The position numbers and the translations under genes are program-made. Below, piece by piece: positions 60,373-64,000 of a DNA stretch of 64,000 nucleotides. Position 1 is the first letter of the stretch. Every line of letters begins with the position of its first letter. The DNA is from Bradyrhizobium sp. CB3481 (lineage in GTDB: Bacteria > Pseudomonadota > Alphaproteobacteria > Rhizobiales > Xanthobacteraceae), in contig NZ_CP121647.1 of the NCBI RefSeq assembly GCF_029714305.1, positions 3,554,501 to 3,618,500 of the forward strand, read 5' to 3'. The notes under the pieces are model-generated. The model did no database searches and was not told where the DNA came from. It saw nothing but the letters and a program-made list of their open reading frames with translations.

Positions 60373-61664
60373 GCACGGTGCAAGCAACGCGGCCGCGCTT
60401 CGGCTGGTACGGTGACGATTTCACCGGCGCCACTGACACGCTGGCAACCTGGGCCGAGCACGGCTATCGCGCGCTGTTGTTCCTGCGCGCGCCGACCGCA
60501 GCCCAGCTCGCCGCCGTCGGTCCGCTCGATGCGATCGGGCTTGCCGGTGCGACCCGTGCGATGTTGCCCACGGCTGCGAAGATCGAGCTCGACAAGGCCG
60601 GCTGCCTCTTCGCTGCGCTTGGCGTCGAGCTGCTGCACTACAAATGCTGCTCGACCTTTGATAGCGCGCCCGATGTCGGCAGCATCGGCATCGCCGTGCA
60701 GACGTTGCGGCGGCATTTCCCCAATGCGTTGCTGCCGATCATCGGCGGCCAGCCCAATCTCGGCCGCTATTGCCTGTTCGGCCACCTGTTCGCGGCGGCC
60801 GGGACCGGCGGCACCGTGCACCGCATCGATCGCCATCCGACCATGAGCGTGCATCCGGTGACCCCGATGGGCGAGGCCGATCTGCGCCGGCATCTAGCCG
60901 CGCAGGGGCTTCAGCGCGTCGCGATGCTGGACTATCGCGCCTATCAGGGCGTCGAGACCTCGGCGCTGCTGGACGCCTGTCTGGCCGAGCAGCCGGAGGC
61001 GGTGCTGTTCGATGTTGCCGCGGAGGCTGATCTCGCCGTGATCGGACGGCTGATCGCGGACCGGATCGCCGCCGGGCCGATGCTGGCGGTCGGCCCGAGC
61101 TCGGTCGCACGCGCGCTTGCGGCGGCAAGCGACATGCGTCCAACCGATACACCGGTGCCCGGCATATCTTCCCGCCGGGATGGTGCGGTGCTCGCTTTGG
61201 TCGGGAGCCTGTCGCCGGTGACGCGGGCGCAGGTCGAGGCTGCGGAGGGCTATCAGCGTATCGATGTCGATCCGGTCAGGCTGCTCACGGAGTTCGGCTA
61301 TTTGCAGTCGCTCCGCCGGCAAGCGGAGGCAGGCCTTGCGGCGGGGAATGTGATGATGGTGACGGACCCTGCACAGGCGGCGCCGGCGCAGATGGAGCGG
61401 GTCGCTGCTGCCACCGGGATGCTGCTGAGCGCCGTGCTCTCGGAAACGCAGGTCTCGCGGGTCGTGGTCGCAGGCGGCGATACGTCGAGCCATGCGGTGG
61501 CCGCGCTCGACATCTGGGGCCTGTCCTATCGTGCTGCCATGGTACCGGGGGCGCCACTGTGCCGGGTGCATAGCGATGATCCGCGGCTCGACGGCCTCGA
61601 TATTATCTTGAAGGGCGGCCAGATGGGGCCGCCGAGCTTCTTTGTGGATGCCGCACGTCGGTGA
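60369..61664 (+). CDS. Four-carbon acid sugar kinase family (DUF1537; OiaK-like)
   Basis: A 431-residue ATP-dependent sugar-acid kinase from GTG 60369, overlapping the previous stop by 4 bases. The N-terminal domain opens RFGWYGDDFTGATDTLATWA (the GDDFTGA motif). The C-terminal domain has VVVAGGDTSSHAVAALDIWG and LKGGQMGPPSFF, the conserved nucleotide-binding elements. OiaK phosphorylates 3-oxo-isoapionate; related enzymes act on erythronate or threonate derivatives. Coupled to the RuBisCO-like gene, it likely makes that enzyme's phosphorylated substrate. Confidence 0.9.
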   Translation: MSTVQATRPRFGWYGDDFTGATDTLATWAEHGYRALLFLRAPTAAQLAAVGPLDAIGLAGATRAMLPTAAKIELDKAGCLFAALGVELLHYKCCSTFDSAPDVGSIGIAVQTLRRHFPNALLPIIGGQPNLGRYCLFGHLFAAAGTGGTVHRIDRHPTMSVHPVTPMGEADLRRHLAAQGLQRVAMLDYRAYQGVETSALLDACLAEQPEAVLFDVAAEADLAVIGRLIADRIAAGPMLAVGPSSVARALAAASDMRPTDTPVPGISSRRDGAVLALVGSLSPVTRAQVEAAEGYQRIDVDPVRLLTEFGYLQSLRRQAEAGLAAGNVMMVTDPAQAAPAQMERVAAATGMLLSAVLSETQVSRVVVAGGDTSSHAVAALDIWGLSYRAAMVPGAPLCRVHSDDPRLDGLDIILKGGQMGPPSFFVDAARR

Positions 61665-61688
61665 GCCGGCGCGTCGCGGCGCGGCCGA

Positions 61689-62510
61689 TCACACCGGCGA
61701 GGACACCAGCAGCCAAGCACCGGCGGCGACACATGCGATGCCGGCAGCGCGCGCGATCCATCGTCCGATCGGCGTCAATTTCTCCAAGAGGACAAGCAGC
61801 GACAACAGCGCAATCCAGAGCACGTTCATCACCCCGACCACGAACAACAGCGCCATCAAGACCCAGCAGCAGCCGACGCAATAGGCGCCGTGCCGAAGCC
61901 CCAGCAGCACGCAGCCTCGCAGATCGTCGCGAAAGCCGCCGTGGCGCATCAGGAAGTGAAGCGGCGACTGGCATTGGGCGAGACAGACGTCCTTGAGCGG
62001 TGTCCATTGATAGACGCCGGCCGCGACCAAGATGGTTGCGCCGAGGAGGTTGCCAGCGATCGCCATCTGCGAATCCAAGAGGGCCGCCCGCTCAATCACC
62101 CATTGCAGAACGGTGGCGGCAAGCGAAAAGCTGCACCAGGCGAGGAGATAACCGGCCGCGAACCAGCCGGTCGCGGCGTACGGCTTGCCTTCCGATTTCC
62201 ACCGCCGGCCTACCCGGGCATACATCAGGATCATGGGCGCCGCCGAGGGCGCCATCATTCCGACCATCATCACCGCCCACATCAGGAACACATAGGCGAA
62301 CTCGATCGCGCGCCATGGCTCGTTGGCCGGCAGCATGATTCCGATTCCGGCCGGGATCATGCGAAACCCGGTCATGTCCATGCCGCTCATGTCCATGTCG
62401 CGGGCGAGCCAGAGCACATAACTCCATGCCAGCGCGACAATGATGCCGATCGCGCCGCCGATGAGCCAACGGTCGCGCCGAAGCACGGTTTCGAGGGTGC
62501 TGTCGGTCAT
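61689..62510 (-). CDS. DUF2182 membrane protein
   Basis: A 273-residue polytopic protein from ATG 62510, with about seven membrane segments. A Met-rich first periplasmic loop (DMDMSGMDMTGFRM) and the helix AVMMVGMMAPSAAPMILMYA suggest metal binding. The block CQSPLHFLMRHGGFRDDLRG followed by GLRHGAYCVGCCW is the DUF2182 signature. It is commonly paired with DUF1326, as here, and the pair is suspected of metal handling, which is not proven. Confidence 0.88.
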   Translation of the reverse strand: MTDSTLETVLRRDRWLIGGAIGIIVALAWSYVLWLARDMDMSGMDMTGFRMIPAGIGIMLPANEPWRAIEFAYVFLMWAVMMVGMMAPSAAPMILMYARVGRRWKSEGKPYAATGWFAAGYLLAWCSFSLAATVLQWVIERAALLDSQMAIAGNLLGATILVAAGVYQWTPLKDVCLAQCQSPLHFLMRHGGFRDDLRGCVLLGLRHGAYCVGCCWVLMALLFVVGVMNVLWIALLSLLVLLEKLTPIGRWIARAAGIACVAAGAWLLVSSPV

Positions 62511-62561
62511 TTGCGGTTGATGTTGCCGGCCTTTGCCGCAGGACCGGCATCAGGGGGTGCA

Positions 62562-63191
62562 TCAGGCCTGGTTCGACCAGCGGATCGGCGCATAGAGGCC
62601 ATTCTTGCCGGAATTGTCCCAGCGCATGCCGTGATCGCTGTACGTATTGCCGGCGGCGCCGACGGCCATCACCATGTTGTCGGGGCTGACGGGATGGCCG
62701 ATGTTCGCCCACATCTCGCCGCTCGGATGCATGGTCGGCAACGGATCGACAGACATGTGCAGAATGCCTGGAATTTCCGCGGACCGCGTCTTGCCCTCGA
62801 TCCGGAACGTGATCGGGACCTTCCTCACGCCGAGGTTCTTGCTGATCAGCGGCGTGAACGCGGCCATCGGACCACCGGCGGCGCCGGTGAAGATCGCAGC
62901 CAGGGCCTCGGTCTGCGCATCGTTGGCGCGCTGATCGATATAGGCGGCGACCGACCAATCGCCGTCTGCCATGACGCCCGGCGCGTGGAGGATGACCAGG
63001 ACATTGAATCCGTCGAGCACGACGTCGCCATAGCGGCCGCTTTCGACGTGGAAGATCAGCGGTACGTTGCAGAAGCCCTCGGTCGGCCGCGCGGTCAACG
63101 GCGGGGCCGCCGACACCAGGCAGGGACACACGATGCTGCAGCTGCAATTCTCGAAATAGTCACCGGAAAGGTGCCAAGGGACATCCGCCAT
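62562..63191 (-). CDS. DUF1326 family protein
   Basis: A 209-residue soluble protein from ATG 63191 with GGGGGAGAG upstream. The N-terminal WHLSGDYFENCSCSIVCPCL contains the CSCxxxCPC cysteine cluster of DUF1326. The middle (GDWSVAAYIDQRANDAQTEA then LAAIFTG) and the end (WDNSGKNGLYAPIRWSNQ) are also typical. It is transcribed just ahead of DUF2182, 51 bases apart. Function unknown; the cysteine cluster hints at copper or another thiophilic metal. Confidence 0.88.
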   Translation of the reverse strand: MADVPWHLSGDYFENCSCSIVCPCLVSAAPPLTARPTEGFCNVPLIFHVESGRYGDVVLDGFNVLVILHAPGVMADGDWSVAAYIDQRANDAQTEALAAIFTGAAGGPMAAFTPLISKNLGVRKVPITFRIEGKTRSAEIPGILHMSVDPLPTMHPSGEMWANIGHPVSPDNMVMAVGAAGNTYSDHGMRWDNSGKNGLYAPIRWSNQA

Positions 63192-63512
63192 CGCTCTCTC
63201 CCCCGCTAGGCCGCATCAGATAGATCGCTTTCGAAGGAACTACGTGTGGTTGAAAATTACGCCGCGCCGGAAGGGACCGCAAGGCGAATCGACCATTGGA
63301 AGATGCCGGGGGAAGGCCAGACAGGCCGTGGCGGCCTCCGTCGCGGGAATTCCCGCCGGCCTGCCTACCGATCACCGATTTGAGGAAGTCAAACATGCAT
63401 GCATTCTGCTTTGAAGACCGATCTCGCGAGCGGAGACATCAGGAATATGAAGGCTTGGCCAGCTCCTTGGACGCTCCGCGGATCGTGACTGCACGATCGA
63501 TTGCAGCGCCGC
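63192..63512. other. Interval between DUF1326 and the right-edge gene
   Basis: About 320 bases. A minus-strand frame (63160-63396) overlaps the DUF1326 start and lacks family features, so it is not called. No terminator was seen. Confidence 0.4.
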
Positions 63513-64000
63513 TTACGGCTGCTTGTTCGAACCCTGAGGCGAGAGCGGGACTCGGAAGGTCCGCAGCCGTGCAAGCTCGGGAAAGCTGTCCGCGGCAGCG
63601 ACCGAGACCAGCCCTACGACCGCGGCCGGGACCTCTTTGCTGACCAGCCGGCTGATCGCCGTGGTTTGGCCCTTGCTCAGCTGGACGTCGAGCGCGCCCG
63701 CCGCCGCCACCGCCGTCCTGACCCGGCCGATCGATGACTCGGAATATCTGTCGTCGATCGCGATGGTCTTGCCGGCGAGGTCGGAGACCGACTTGATGTC
63801 GGGACCTGTGACCAGAATGGCCACGAGGGTGTCCAGCGATGCATCCAGCGTCGGGACCGTCATTCGTTCCGCGACGGCGGAGGCGGCCGCCACCTGCTGT
63901 TCTGTCGCGCGGGTCTGTGGGACATCGATCGTTGATGGCGGATCAGCGGCGCGTGCACGATCGGCTTCGGAGGCCGCAGCGTTGCCTGTTGTCTGCTGGC
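63513..64000 (-). CDS. Putative TAXI/NMT1-like substrate-binding protein, 5' end cut by window
   Basis: The frame is open across the right edge and ends at 63513, giving at least 160 residues. The visible part LDTLVAILVTGPDIKSVSDL then AGKTIAIDDRYSESSIG and VSKEVPAAVVGLVSVAAADS resembles the C-lobe of periplasmic binding proteins (TAXI/NMT1-like 'dLAGKtVaid…' motif). The upstream part within the window is low-complexity (SEADRARAADPP-like). The family call is tentative because the N-terminal half is missing. Confidence 0.5.
   Translation of the reverse strand, partial: QQTTGNAAASEADRARAADPPSTIDVPQTRATEQQVAAASAVAERMTVPTLDASLDTLVAILVTGPDIKSVSDLAGKTIAIDDRYSESSIGRVRTAVAAAGALDVQLSKGQTTAISRLVSKEVPAAVVGLVSVAAADSFPELARLRTFRVPLSPQGSNKQP

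Noticed and set aside
61890..63209. 439-codon His/Arg/Gly-rich frame antisense to DUF2182 and DUF1326
   Set aside because: Composition is typical of an antisense frame in GC-rich DNA, and both minus-strand genes carry clear family signatures.

Overview
The window looks like an accessory region of an alphaproteobacterial chromosome, most likely Bradyrhizobium or a close relative. Grounds: high GC with locally lower-GC islands, rhizobial small-protein families (DUF6894, DUF3606, DUF2934, DUF1488, SPW repeat), a GlgE/maltokinase glucan module, Ku and PolX genes, and general-stress promoters of the GGAAC-N16/17-GTT type. No rRNA, tRNA, CRISPR array or intact transposon was seen. The assignment is inference; no search was run.

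Layout. 1-4.1 kb: two small genes, then a tightly coupled three-gene operon of a small hydrophobic protein, a caspase-like protein that has lost its cysteine, and a caspase-like protein with an intact His/Cys dyad. 4.3-7.6 kb: unknown exported or membrane proteins, mostly on the minus strand. 7.9-10.3 kb: a frameshifted SIR2/STAND-type NTPase remnant abutting fragments of a LigD-type ligase and a GMC oxidoreductase. 10.3-13.1 kb: small envelope proteins and an RlpA-like protein. 13.4-18.7 kb: a DNA-repair group (coiled-coil protein, Ku, topoisomerase IB, PolX with a degenerate polymerase site). 18.7-21.2 kb: small stress proteins and a broken DUF6894 gene. 21.4-27.2 kb: glucan metabolism (GlgX convergent with GlgE and maltokinase). 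27.6-33.4 kb: small stress genes mixed with gene wreckage (ATP-dependent ligase, second Ku, NYN-domain gene). 33.5-41.3 kb: a heat-shock island (RpoH, glycosyltransferase, GroES-GroEL, two Hsp20 genes with a ROSE-like RNA thermometer, SPW protein) with two frameshifted genes. 42.3-49.4 kb: a complete type XIII-like retron (WGR/ARM-repeat protein, SWIM protein, reverse transcriptase) with a recognisable msr-msd RNA between the SWIM gene and the RT gene. 49.7-54.1 kb: small hypothetical genes and a cold-shock protein. 54.4-61.7 kb: a LacI-type regulator divergent from a TRAP transporter, VOC protein, RuBisCO-like protein and DUF1537 kinase operon. 61.7-63.2 kb: a DUF1326/DUF2182 pair. The right edge cuts a putative substrate-binding protein gene.

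How the parts work together. Three themes recur: stress survival (RpoH/GroESL/Hsp20, EcfG-type promoters, trehalose/maltose-to-glucan conversion), double-strand-break handling (Ku, PolX, topoisomerase IB, ligase remnants) and probable anti-phage immunity (retron, caspase operon, decaying STAND gene). Several chimeric junctions between unrelated gene fragments fit illegitimate end joining. The best candidates for new biology are the retron RNA with its membrane-tailed RT and the pseudo-caspase/caspase operon.
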